From assembly GCA_014534415.1 (NCBI GenBank), contig JACVRM010000103.1, forward strand, positions 1 through 7,891: DNA of 7,891 bases, written 5' to 3'. Of this stretch, positions 1-5,052 are shown one piece after another. The first letter of the stretch is position 1; the number at the start of each line of letters is the position of its first letter. This DNA is from Thermoleophilia bacterium. GTDB taxonomy: Bacteria; Actinomycetota; Thermoleophilia; Gaiellales; Gaiellaceae. The position numbers were made by a program, and so were the translations under genes. The notes beneath the pieces are model-generated. The model was not told the origin of the DNA, searched no databases, and saw only the letters and a list, made by a program, of their open reading frames with translations.

Positions 1-564
1 CCGAAAGACTCGCTGGCGCTCAAGCAGCTCGCGTCGAACTCCGGTTACCACTTCCAGCTGCTCTCGGCAGTCATCGAGGTGAACGAGCTCCAGAAGCGGC
101 GCGTTGTCTCCAAGCTCCAGAAACATCTCGGCAGCCTCCAGGGCAAGGTTGTGGCGCTGCTCGGGCTCGCCTTCAAGCCGGGCACCGACGACATGCGCGA
201 GGCGCCCAGCATCGTGCTCGCATCGCGGCTGCTCACCGAGGGCGCCGAGGTGCGCGGGTGGGATCCGGTGGCGCGCCCCGTCGACCTCCTGCGCGGCGTG
301 ACGATCGCCGACAGCGTGGCGGATGCGGTACACGGCGCGGACGCTGCCGTGATCGTCACCGACTGGCCGGAGCTTCGCGATCTCGCATCGCGCGACGTCC
401 TCGGGGCAATGCGCGGCCGCCTGATCGTGGACGGCCGCAACCTGCTCGATCCCGAGGCGGTGCGCCGTGCGGGCTTCGTCTACGAGGGCATCGGCCGCCC
501 CAGCTCACCGCTGGCCGGGCTACCGGAGGTTCCGGAGCCGGAGCTCCCTGCCCCGTCCTCCTGA
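1..564 (+). CDS. ugd: UDP-glucose 6-dehydrogenase, C-terminal part (5' truncated by window edge)
   Basis: This is the end of an NAD-dependent UDP-glucose 6-dehydrogenase, the cytoplasmic enzyme that oxidises UDP-glucose to UDP-glucuronate for polysaccharide and nucleotide-sugar synthesis. The frame is open from base 1, which encodes PKD. In the family this follows the catalytic Cys of the FPKD motif, so the NAD domain and the catalytic Cys lie upstream of the window. Visible family landmarks are EVNELQK (central helix), LGLAFKPGTDDMREAPS (start of the UDP-binding C-terminal domain), GWDPVA, VTDWPE, VDGRNLLDP and the terminal YEGIGRP. After GIGR the protein runs on for about 20 Pro/Ser/Glu-rich residues that are not part of the fold. 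That tail is encoded where the gene overlaps the convergent nucleotidyltransferase by 85 bp. The stop is TGA at 562-564. Family assignment is very safe; the exact sugar substrate is inferred from the family. Confidence 0.95.
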   Translation, partial: PKDSLALKQLASNSGYHFQLLSAVIEVNELQKRRVVSKLQKHLGSLQGKVVALLGLAFKPGTDDMREAPSIVLASRLLTEGAEVRGWDPVARPVDLLRGVTIADSVADAVHGADAAVIVTDWPELRDLASRDVLGAMRGRLIVDGRNLLDPEAVRRAGFVYEGIGRPSSPLAGLPEVPEPELPAPSS

Positions 565-1256
565 GAGAACGGCCAGTCGGGGTGGCTCCGGAGATGCGCT
601 TCGGCGCGCTCGAGGTCCTTCTGCGTGTTCACGGTCAGCCAGACGCCCTCGTAGGGGAACGCGCGCAGCCGCCCGTCCGCCGCCAGCTCGGGGAACGTCG
701 TCCGCTCGTGGTCGCCCCGCTCCGGCAGCCGCGCGAGCGCCTCTTCGTCGAGCACGTAGACGCCCACGTTCACCCAGTGCGGTAGCCGGGGCGCCTCGCG
801 GAAGCCGGCCACGACGTCGTCGTCGGCGACCTCGACGATCCCGAACGGCGACGTCAGCGGCGCGACGACGATCGTCGCGGCCGGGCCGCGCTCGCGATGC
901 CGGGCGAGCAGCGCCGAAAAGTCGAGCGCGAGGAGCTCGTCCGCGTTCAGCGCGTACACCGGGCCGCTCTCGCGCCGGAACTGCATTGCGAAGCGCAGGC
1001 CGCCGCCGCGGCCGAGCCGCTCCGGCTCCTCGGCGAGGACGATCGCCGGCCCGACTCCGGCGAGCTCGCTGGCGAAGAGCTTGCCCTGTCCAGCGGCACA
1101 GCTGACGATCAGGCGGTCGACGCCGGCCGCCGCGAGCAGCCGTACGGTGTACTCGGCGAGCGGCCTGCCGGCGACCGGCACGAGGGCCTTGGGGCGGCTC
1201 GCCGTTGCCGCGCCCAGTCGCTTGGCCTGGCCGCCTGCGAGCAGGATGGCCTCCAC
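480..1256 (-). CDS. Sugar-phosphate nucleotidyltransferase family protein
   Basis: This 258-aa protein belongs to the NTP_transferase family, which joins an NTP and a sugar-1-phosphate to give an NDP-sugar plus pyrophosphate. The start is GTG (1254-1256), chosen because it gives the family N-terminus MEAILLAGG at once and because a -10-like TATGAT lies 8 bp upstream. Landmarks are the nucleotide loop LLAGGQAKRLG (5-15), RPKALVPVAGRPL (21-33), a glycine-rich GRGGGLRFA segment (82-90), the metal-binding NAD motif (104-106), VNVGVYVL (162-169) and WLTVNTQKDLERAE near the end. The usual sugar-phosphate motif EKP reads EAP (154-156), so a commonly conserved Lys is missing. The last 28 residues are Gly/Ser-rich and lie antisense to the ugd end. 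The gene is convergent with ugd and divergent from the cupin gene. Substrate (mannose-1-P, glucose-1-P or other) cannot be told from sequence alone. Confidence 0.9.
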   Translation of the reverse strand: MEAILLAGGQAKRLGAATASRPKALVPVAGRPLAEYTVRLLAAAGVDRLIVSCAAGQGKLFASELAGVGPAIVLAEEPERLGRGGGLRFAMQFRRESGPVYALNADELLALDFSALLARHRERGPAATIVVAPLTSPFGIVEVADDDVVAGFREAPRLPHWVNVGVYVLDEEALARLPERGDHERTTFPELAADGRLRAFPYEGVWLTVNTQKDLERAEAHLRSHPDWPFSQEDGAGSSGSGTSGSPASGELGRPMPS

Positions 1257-1264
1257 GCGCGCGG

Positions 1265-1270
1265 ATCATA
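1265..1270 (-). promoter_or_regulatory. Putative leaderless -10 box (TATGAT) for the nucleotidyltransferase
   Basis: On the minus strand TATGAT, one base from the TATAAT consensus, ends 8 bp before the GTG start at 1256. That spacing would place transcription initiation at or next to the start codon, so the mRNA would be leaderless. No Shine-Dalgarno sequence is present in the 8 bp between them. No good -35 is seen at the expected distance, where the sequence runs into the opposing cupin gene start. Confidence 0.55.
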
Positions 1271-1280
1271 GGCGTCGGCA

Positions 1281-1286
1281 TACACT
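1281..1286 (+). promoter_or_regulatory. Putative leaderless -10 box (TACACT) for the cupin gene
   Basis: TACACT fits the actinobacterial -10 pattern TANNNT and ends 6 bp before the GTG at 1293, with no Shine-Dalgarno between them. It lies only 10 bp from the opposing TATGAT box, so the two promoters overlap in the 36 bp gap and could compete for polymerase. A recognisable -35 is absent. Confidence 0.55.
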
Positions 1287-1292
1287 CGTCTC

Positions 1293-1703
1293 GTGGCAGC
1301 GGACTCGCCGAACCTGATCGGCGTCGAGCCCTTTGTCTTCGAGTCTCGCCGCGTCGACAAGCCGTGGGGCTACGAGCTGATCTGGGCGCTCTCCGAGCAC
1401 TACTGCGGAAAGCTCCTCTTCGTTCGCGCCGGCGAAGCGCTCTCGCTCCAGTTCCACCGGGAGAAGGACGAGGCGTGGCACTTCCAGTCCGGGCGAGCCG
1501 AGATCGAACTCGCGTCCGTTGGCGAGCCCTCGACCATGAAGGAGACCGTCGGTCCCGGCGCCTGCTTCCGGTTGCGGCCGGGCACAGTGCATCGGATTCG
1601 CGCGCTGGAGGACACGACGATCCTCGAGGTGTCGACGCCGCACCTCGACGACGTCGTCCGGCTCGAGGATTCGTACGGACGGGAGGGCACGTCGGCGCCG
1701 TAG
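1293..1703 (+). CDS. Cupin, mannose-6-phosphate isomerase type II-like
   Basis: This 136-aa single-domain cupin resembles the C-terminal isomerase domain of bifunctional ManC-type proteins (mannose-6-phosphate isomerase, type II), which interconvert fructose-6-P and mannose-6-P at a metal site. Seen in sequence: the N-terminal signature KPWGYELIWA; cupin motif 1 with GEALSLQFHREKDEAWHF, supplying candidate metal-binding His and Glu residues; cupin motif 2 with RPGTVHRI, supplying another His; and the family-typical ending DDVVRLEDSYGR. The start is GTG at 1293, directly after a TACACT box. The stop is TAG. It is divergently arranged with the nucleotidyltransferase and close to ugd, which supports a role in nucleotide-sugar supply. 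Standalone cupins of this family may instead act on other sugars or be regulatory, so the isomerase activity is an inference. Confidence 0.85.
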   Translation: MAADSPNLIGVEPFVFESRRVDKPWGYELIWALSEHYCGKLLFVRAGEALSLQFHREKDEAWHFQSGRAEIELASVGEPSTMKETVGPGACFRLRPGTVHRIRALEDTTILEVSTPHLDDVVRLEDSYGREGTSAP

Positions 1704-1710
1704 GCGCAAC

Positions 1711-1730
1711 CTTGACACTCTTGTGTTAAG
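1711..1730 (+). promoter_or_regulatory. 20 bp inverted repeat, probable MerR operator
   Basis: CTTGACACTCTTGTGTTAAG is an imperfect palindrome: CTTRACAC and GTGTTAAG pair as arms, with one mismatch around a 4 bp centre. It abuts the merR-like reading frame and overlaps a TAAGGT -10 candidate, so a dimer bound here would block initiation. It resembles in general layout the CTTGAGT-N7-ACTCAAG operator (HAIR) of HspR, a MerR-family repressor, but the bases differ. Autoregulation by the adjacent MerR protein is inferred. Confidence 0.6.
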
Positions 1731-1732
1731 GT
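1727..1732 (+). promoter_or_regulatory. Putative leaderless -10 box (TAAGGT) for the MerR gene
   Basis: TAAGGT fits TANNNT and ends 7 bp before the ATG at 1740, the same spacing as the other leaderless candidates in this window. The TTGACA at 1712-1717 is too close (9 bp) to act as its -35, so that hexamer is better read as part of the operator. Confidence 0.45.
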
Positions 1733-1739
1733 GCGGCGG

Positions 1740-2084
1740 ATGAACGGAGTCAGCGTGGGCGAGGCGGCCGACCGGACCGGCTGGTCGCCGCGCATGCTGC
1801 GATACATCGAGCGGAGCGGCCTCGTCGTACCCGGCCGCACGGGCCGTGGCTACCGCTGCTACGGCCTGCGCGAGCTCAACCAGCTGCGGGCGCTCCGCGA
1901 GCTACGCGACCGGTTCGGCGTGGAGATTGGCGACGTTGCGTTCGTCCTGCGCCTGCGAGCCGAGCCGCAGCTGCGGGCCGCGGTGGAGACGTGGCTGGCA
2001 GGTCAGCCCGCCGTGCCCGGCGCTCCAGCGCCCGCCTGGGTGGAATGGGAGCAGCGTAAGCAGGAACGCCTGCTCGCTGCCTGA
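1740..2084 (+). CDS. MerR-family transcriptional regulator
   Basis: This small cytoplasmic DNA-binding protein has 114 aa from ATG 1740. A GTG at 1731 would add three residues, but the -10 spacing favours the ATG. The N-terminal winged helix-turn-helix is clear: VSVGEAADRTGWSPRMLRYIERSGLV, then a wing with GRGYRCYGLRELNQLRALRELRDRFG. This matches the MerR pattern of a helix-turn-helix ending in LRYYE..GL and a following R-Y wing. The remainder (about 75-114) is short, ends in a Pro/Ala-rich linker and a charged helix, and has no Cys pair or large effector domain. A metal sensor of the classic MerR type is therefore unlikely, and the protein is nearer in size to HspR/GlnR-like members. It sits 22 bp upstream of SAH hydrolase in the same direction and is probably co-transcribed with it. 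The stop is TGA. The effector is unknown. Confidence 0.85.
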   Translation: MNGVSVGEAADRTGWSPRMLRYIERSGLVVPGRTGRGYRCYGLRELNQLRALRELRDRFGVEIGDVAFVLRLRAEPQLRAAVETWLAGQPAVPGAPAPAWVEWEQRKQERLLAA

Positions 2085-2094
2085 TCACCGACCG

Positions 2095-2103
2095 AGAAGA
2101 GGG
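2095..2103 (+). promoter_or_regulatory. Shine-Dalgarno for SAH hydrolase
   Basis: The purine run AGAAGAGGG lies 3-11 bp before the ATG at 2107 and decides the start over the long in-frame extension that would run back through the MerR gene. It contrasts with the apparently leaderless upstream genes and fits an internal gene of a two-gene transcript. Confidence 0.6.
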
Positions 2104-2106
2104 TTG

Positions 2107-3375
2107 ATGGCCACGACCAAGCGATTCGACGTGAAGGACCTGGCGCTCGCCGCGGAAGGCGTGCGCCGGATCGAGTGGGCCGACCGGCAGATGCCCGTGC
2201 TTGCCGCGATCCGTGAGCGCTTCGAGCGTGAGCAGCCGCTCTCGGGCACCCGCATCGCGGCGTGCCTGCACGTCACGACCGAGACGGCGAACCTGGCGCG
2301 TACGCTGAAGGCGGGCGGCGCCGATGTCGTCCTCTGCGCGTCCAACCCGCTCTCGACGCAGGACGACGTGGCGGCGACGCTCGTCGAGGAGTTCGACATA
2401 TCGGTCTTCGCGATCAAGGGCGAAGACAACGACACCTACTACCAGCACATCGAGGCGGCGGTCGACCACAAGCCGCACATCACGATGGACGACGGCGCCG
2501 ACGTGATCGGCGTCCTGCACGCGCACCGGCGGGAGCAGCTCGGCGATGTCATCGCCGGCACGGAGGAGACGACGACGGGCGTAATCCGCTTGCGGGCGCT
2601 CGAGCGCGACGGCGCGCTCGGCTTCCCGATCATTGCCGTCAACGAGGCGAACACCAAGCACCTGTTCGACAACCGCTACGGCACCGGCCAGTCGACGATC
2701 GACGGCATCGTCCGGGCGACCAACGTGCTGCTCGCCGGCAAGACGTTCGTCGTCGCCGGCTACGGGTGGTGCGGGCGGGGCGTAGCGATGCGGGCCAAGG
2801 GGATGGGCTCGCACGTCGTCGTCACGGAGGTCGAGCCGCTGCGCGCGCTCGAGGCGGTGCTCGACGGCTATCAGGTGCTGCCGATGGAGCGAGCCGCCGA
2901 GGTCGGCGACATCTTCGTGACCGCGACCGGCGACAAGTCGGTGATCGCGGGGCGCCACATCGAGCTGATGAAGGACGGCGCGATCCTTGCCAACACGGGG
3001 CACTTCAACGTGGAGATCGACATCCCGGCGTTGCGGCAGGCGGCGGTCGAGACGCGTCAGGCACGGCAGTTCGTGGAGGAGTTCAAGCTGGAGGACGGTC
3101 GGCGGCTGTACCTGCTCGCCGACGGCCGCCTCGTGAACCTGTCGGCCGCAGAGGGACACCCCGCGCAGGTCATGGACATGTCGTTCGCGAATCAGGCGCT
3201 CTCCGTCGAGTACGCGATCCAGCACGCCGCCGAGCTCGACCGGCGTGTCTACGAGGTGCCCGACGAGATCGACCGCGAGATCGCGCGCCTCAAGCTCGCC
3301 ACGATGGGTATCCAGATCGACGAGCTGACCGAAGAGCAGGCCCGCTATCTGGCCTCGTGGGATGAGGGGACCTAA
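2107..3375 (+). CDS. ahcY: S-adenosylhomocysteine hydrolase (adenosylhomocysteinase)
   Basis: This 422-aa NAD-dependent enzyme reversibly splits S-adenosylhomocysteine into adenosine and homocysteine, relieving product inhibition of SAM-dependent methyltransferases. Substrate-domain landmarks are HVTTETANL (55-63), CASNPLSTQDD (77-87), TMDDGAD (126-132), EETTTG (153-158) and NEANTKHLFDNRYGTGQS (179-196), with the active-site Lys184 and Asp188 positions. The NAD Rossmann loop is AGYGWCGRG (217-225), followed by VTEVEP. Later motifs are GDKSVI, NTGHFNVEID and AAEGHPAQVMDMSFANQ. The protein ends in RYLASWDEGT. It is thus the short archaeal/Thermotoga-like form, without the C-terminal Lys/Tyr-containing extension that contacts NAD of the neighbouring subunit in the longer eukaryotic/proteobacterial form. 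The start follows a purine-rich ribosome site and gives the normal family N-terminus. It is probably co-transcribed with the upstream MerR gene. The stop is TAA. Confidence 0.97.
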   Translation: MATTKRFDVKDLALAAEGVRRIEWADRQMPVLAAIRERFEREQPLSGTRIAACLHVTTETANLARTLKAGGADVVLCASNPLSTQDDVAATLVEEFDISVFAIKGEDNDTYYQHIEAAVDHKPHITMDDGADVIGVLHAHRREQLGDVIAGTEETTTGVIRLRALERDGALGFPIIAVNEANTKHLFDNRYGTGQSTIDGIVRATNVLLAGKTFVVAGYGWCGRGVAMRAKGMGSHVVVTEVEPLRALEAVLDGYQVLPMERAAEVGDIFVTATGDKSVIAGRHIELMKDGAILANTGHFNVEIDIPALRQAAVETRQARQFVEEFKLEDGRRLYLLADGRLVNLSAAEGHPAQVMDMSFANQALSVEYAIQHAAELDRRVYEVPDEIDREIARLKLATMGIQIDELTEEQARYLASWDEGT

Positions 3376-3376
3376 C

Positions 3377-3423
3377 CCGCCGGAAGTCCGGCGCGCTTCG
3401 CGCGCCATGACGACTTCCGGCGG
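3377..3423 (+). terminator. Long hairpin after ahcY, possible terminator without T-tract
   Basis: Starting 2 bp after the ahcY stop, a perfect 12 bp outer stem (CCGCCGGAAGTC at 3377-3388 with GACTTCCGGCGG at 3412-3423) encloses a 6 bp inner stem GGCGCG/CGCGCC (3390-3395 and 3401-3406) with a CTTCG loop. The position suits transcription termination or mRNA 3'-end protection. It lacks the T-run of a classical intrinsic terminator, as is often reported in high-GC bacteria, so its function is inferred. Confidence 0.55.
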
Positions 3424-3461
3424 ACGATTGAGACAGACGCGAGTTCCCGCGGGGTGGCTGC

Positions 3462-3478
3462 GGCGGGCAAGGCCCGCC
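3462..3478 (+). repeat. Short perfect hairpin
   Basis: GGCGGGC and GCCCGCC form a perfect 7 bp GC-only stem around a 3-base AAG loop. It lies in the gap between ahcY and the RmlA-like gene. No T-tract follows. Confidence 0.5.
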
Positions 3479-3490
3479 TCCGCCGGTGGA

Positions 3491-3519
3491 GGGACTGTCC
3501 CCGCACGGGGACCGTCCGG
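3491..3519 (+). repeat. Dispersed palindromic repeat, copy 1
   Basis: This element folds as GGAC / T.C mismatch / GTCCCCG-CA-CGGGGAC / GTCC, an almost continuous hairpin with a 2-base loop. Each half is also nearly self-complementary (GGGAC-T-GTCCC and GGGGAC-C-GTCC). It matches copy 2 at 5995-6023 over most of its length. The compact, nested palindrome in an intergenic gap is typical of REP-like elements; a mobilising REP-associated transposase is not present in this window. Confidence 0.6.
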
Positions 3520-3552
3520 TTTCCGTGCGGTTCCGCCGCTCGCGCGGCTTCG

Positions 3553-4317
3553 ATGAAAGGACTCGTTCTGGCCGCCGGCTACGCCACGCGGCTTCGCCCG
3601 CTCACCGAGCACACCGCGAAGCCGCTGCTTCCGCTCGCCGGGCGGCCGATGCTCGACTACCTCGTCGAGGCGATCCAGGCGGCCGGGGTCGGCGAGGTGC
3701 ACGTCGTGACGAACAGCCGCTTCGCTCGAGACTTCGAGCGCTGGGCGGGCGGTCGCAACGGCGTCTTCGTCCACGACGACGGCACCTGGACGAACGAAGA
3801 CCGCCTCGGCGCGGTCGGCGACATCCAGTTCACGGTGGAGCGCGCCGAGCTCGAGGACGACCTGCTGATCGTCGCCGGCGACAACCTGTTCGAGTTCGAT
3901 CTCCGTGAGATCGTCGACTTCTGGCGAGCGAAGGACGACGGGAGCGCGATCGCGGTGCGCGAGGTCGACGACCGGCAGCTGCTGCGGCAGTACAGCGTGC
4001 TCGACGTCGACGCGGGCGAGCGCGTGACCTCGTTCGTCGAGAAGCCGGACGAACCACAGGGCACGCTCGCAGGCGTCGCCATCTACGTGCTCCACCGCGA
4101 GCACGTGCCGCTCGTGCGCCGGTATCTGGAGGAGGGCAACGTGCCGGATCAGCCCGGGCGCTTCTTCGCATGGCTCTCCACGCGTGCGCCGCTCTACGCC
4201 TACCGCTTCACGGGCGACTGGCTCGACATCGGCGACCGTGAGCAGCTGCTCGAGGCCGACAACCGGATGCGGAAGCGGGCGGGCCTGCCCGCACGTGCGG
4301 AATACGCGCTGTCCTGA
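3553..4317 (+). CDS. RmlA-like sugar-1-phosphate nucleotidyltransferase
   Basis: This 254-aa member of the NTP_transferase family is close to glucose-1-phosphate thymidylyltransferase/uridylyltransferase-type enzymes that make activated sugars for surface polysaccharides. The start is ATG 3553, which gives the family N-terminus MKGLVLAAGYATRLRPLT; an in-frame ATG 99 bp upstream would only add an Arg-rich stretch encoded by hairpins. Landmarks are the nucleotide loop GYATRLRPLT (9-18), AKPLLPLAGRPML (22-34), GAVGDIQFTVE (86-96), the metal-binding VAGDNLFEFDL (107-117), the sugar-phosphate motif FVEKP (161-165), LAGVAIYVL (172-180) and GDWLDIGD (221-228). It lacks the C-terminal beta-helix of acetyltransferase-fused relatives. 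No Shine-Dalgarno or TANNNT box is obvious upstream. The stop is TGA. Unlike the first nucleotidyltransferase here it keeps the EKP lysine. The exact nucleotide and sugar are not determinable. Confidence 0.9.
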   Translation: MKGLVLAAGYATRLRPLTEHTAKPLLPLAGRPMLDYLVEAIQAAGVGEVHVVTNSRFARDFERWAGGRNGVFVHDDGTWTNEDRLGAVGDIQFTVERAELEDDLLIVAGDNLFEFDLREIVDFWRAKDDGSAIAVREVDDRQLLRQYSVLDVDAGERVTSFVEKPDEPQGTLAGVAIYVLHREHVPLVRRYLEEGNVPDQPGRFFAWLSTRAPLYAYRFTGDWLDIGDREQLLEADNRMRKRAGLPARAEYALS

Positions 4318-4342
4318 CACGGAAGCGTGACGCGGCCGTCCG

Positions 4343-4348
4343 TACGGT
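4343..4348 (+). promoter_or_regulatory. Putative leaderless -10 box (TACGGT) for comF
   Basis: TACGGT fits TANNNT and ends 6 bp before the GTG at 4355, within the 37 bp gap after the RmlA-like gene. There is no Shine-Dalgarno, so a leaderless transcript is the simplest way to use this start. No -35 is convincing: a CTGACA at 4314-4319 is 23 bp away, which is too far. Confidence 0.45.
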
Positions 4349-4354
4349 GGACGC

Positions 4355-5017
4355 GTGGAGCTTCTCGACCTCGTTCTGCCCCGGCGGTGCGCCGCGTGCG
4401 GACAGGTCGGGAGCGAGCTGTGCGCGCAGTGCGTACGCGCGCTGCCACGCTTGCCGCCGCCGTTCTGCGAGCGCTGCGGGGCGCCGACCGCGTGGCCGGT
4501 GCGGCGCTGCGCCGAGTGCTCAGGACGGCGGCTCGCGTTCGCGACGGCCCGGGCGGCGGTCATCTACGACGACCGCGTGCGTGCTGTCGTGCGCGCCTGG
4601 AAGGAGCACGGCCGGCGGCACCTCGGCGCGGTCGCGGCCGAGCTCGTCACGGCGGCCGTGGGGCGCCCGAACGTCCTCGCGCTCGCCTTCGTGCCGCCGG
4701 ACGCCGACCGCCTGCTGAGGCGGGGCCACCACCCGGCCGAGCGGCTCGCGCGCGAACTCGGGCGTCGCTGGCGGCTCCCCGTCGTGCACGCGCTTGCGCG
4801 CGAGGAAGGTCGGGCGCGCCAGCGTGGACTCTCGCTTGCCGTGCGTCGCCGGAACGTCGCGGGCGCCTTCCGGCCCGTCCTGCCGGTGCCGCCGCGCGTC
4901 GCTCTCGTCGACGACGTGTACACGAGCGGCGCGACCGCCGCCGAGGCCGCCTCGGCGCTTCGCAAGTCCGGCGCGCGCCGGGTCCACGTCGTGACCTTCG
5001 CCCGGGCCGTCCGCTAG
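4355..5017 (+). CDS. comF: ComF family protein (zinc ribbon plus phosphoribosyltransferase domain)
   Basis: This 220-aa ComF-like protein belongs to the family linked to natural DNA uptake in Bacillus and Haemophilus; in many bacteria its role is undefined. The N-terminal metal-binding region has four CxxC pairs (C12/C15, C23/C26, C38/C41, C52/C55), consistent with a double zinc ribbon. The C-terminal two-thirds is a type I phosphoribosyltransferase fold: VPPDADRLLRRGHHPAERLARELG (114-136) matches the family VP..R...RG.N.A..LA pattern, RQRGLSLAVRRRN matches the Q..L...R..N motif, and VALVDDVYTSGATAAEA (182-198) is the PRPP-binding loop. The start is GTG 4355, giving the family N-terminus MELLDLVLPRRC. 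The stop TAG (5015-5017) lies within the candidate -10 of hpf. Position before hpf and secA matches the actinobacterial order. Confidence 0.92.
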   Translation: MELLDLVLPRRCAACGQVGSELCAQCVRALPRLPPPFCERCGAPTAWPVRRCAECSGRRLAFATARAAVIYDDRVRAVVRAWKEHGRRHLGAVAAELVTAAVGRPNVLALAFVPPDADRLLRRGHHPAERLARELGRRWRLPVVHALAREEGRARQRGLSLAVRRRNVAGAFRPVLPVPPRVALVDDVYTSGATAAEAASALRKSGARRVHVVTFARAVR

Positions 5018-5047
5018 ATTCAAGCGGCCGAGTCCGCGACCGGGAGG
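4991..5047 (+). promoter_or_regulatory. Candidate promoter and Shine-Dalgarno of hpf
   Basis: A -35-like GTGACC (4991-4996) and a -10 TAGATT (5015-5020) are separated by 18 bp. The -10 overlaps the comF stop codon. The predicted start site would leave a leader of about 26 nt carrying GGGAGG (5042-5047), 5 bp before the ATG at 5053. This is the only gene in the window with both a plausible two-box promoter and a strong ribosome site, which fits separate stress control of hpf; that control is inferred. Confidence 0.5.
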
Positions 5048-5052
5048 CATCG

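Larger units (their letters stand above)
3376..3552. other. Hairpin-dense intergenic gap between ahcY and the RmlA-like gene
   Basis: This 177 bp stretch shows no credible gene. It holds in order: the hairpin at 3377-3423; a GGCGGGC-AAG-GCCCGCC hairpin (3462-3478); the palindromic repeat copy at 3491-3519; and an 8 bp inverted pair CCGCACGG/CCGTGCGG (3501-3508 and 3523-3530) that would compete with the repeat's own fold. I see no clear -10 box or Shine-Dalgarno for the next gene. Confidence 0.7.

Noticed and set aside
1712..1732. TTGACA at 1712-1717 as a -35 box for the MerR gene
   Set aside because: It is only 9 bp from the TAAGGT candidate and no other -10 lies at 16-20 bp; it is better explained as one arm of the inverted repeat.
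1846..2106. An N-terminal extension of ahcY back into the MerR gene
   Set aside because: The frame is open, but the added sequence is an out-of-frame reading of the MerR gene; the family N-terminus and a purine-rich ribosome site fix the start at 2107.
3491..3519. CRISPR-like repeat
   Set aside because: There are only two copies 2.5 kb apart, with no regular spacers and no cas genes nearby.
1876..4563. An 895-codon open frame on the minus strand opposite merR, ahcY and the RmlA-like gene
   Set aside because: It is Arg/Val/Asp-rich with no family motifs and lies antisense to well-identified genes; long spurious frames are expected at this GC content.
4327..5052. An upstream extension of hpf through comF
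   Set aside because: The extra residues are Arg/Ala-rich shadow sequence of comF; GGGAGG before ATG 5053 gives the normal HPF start.
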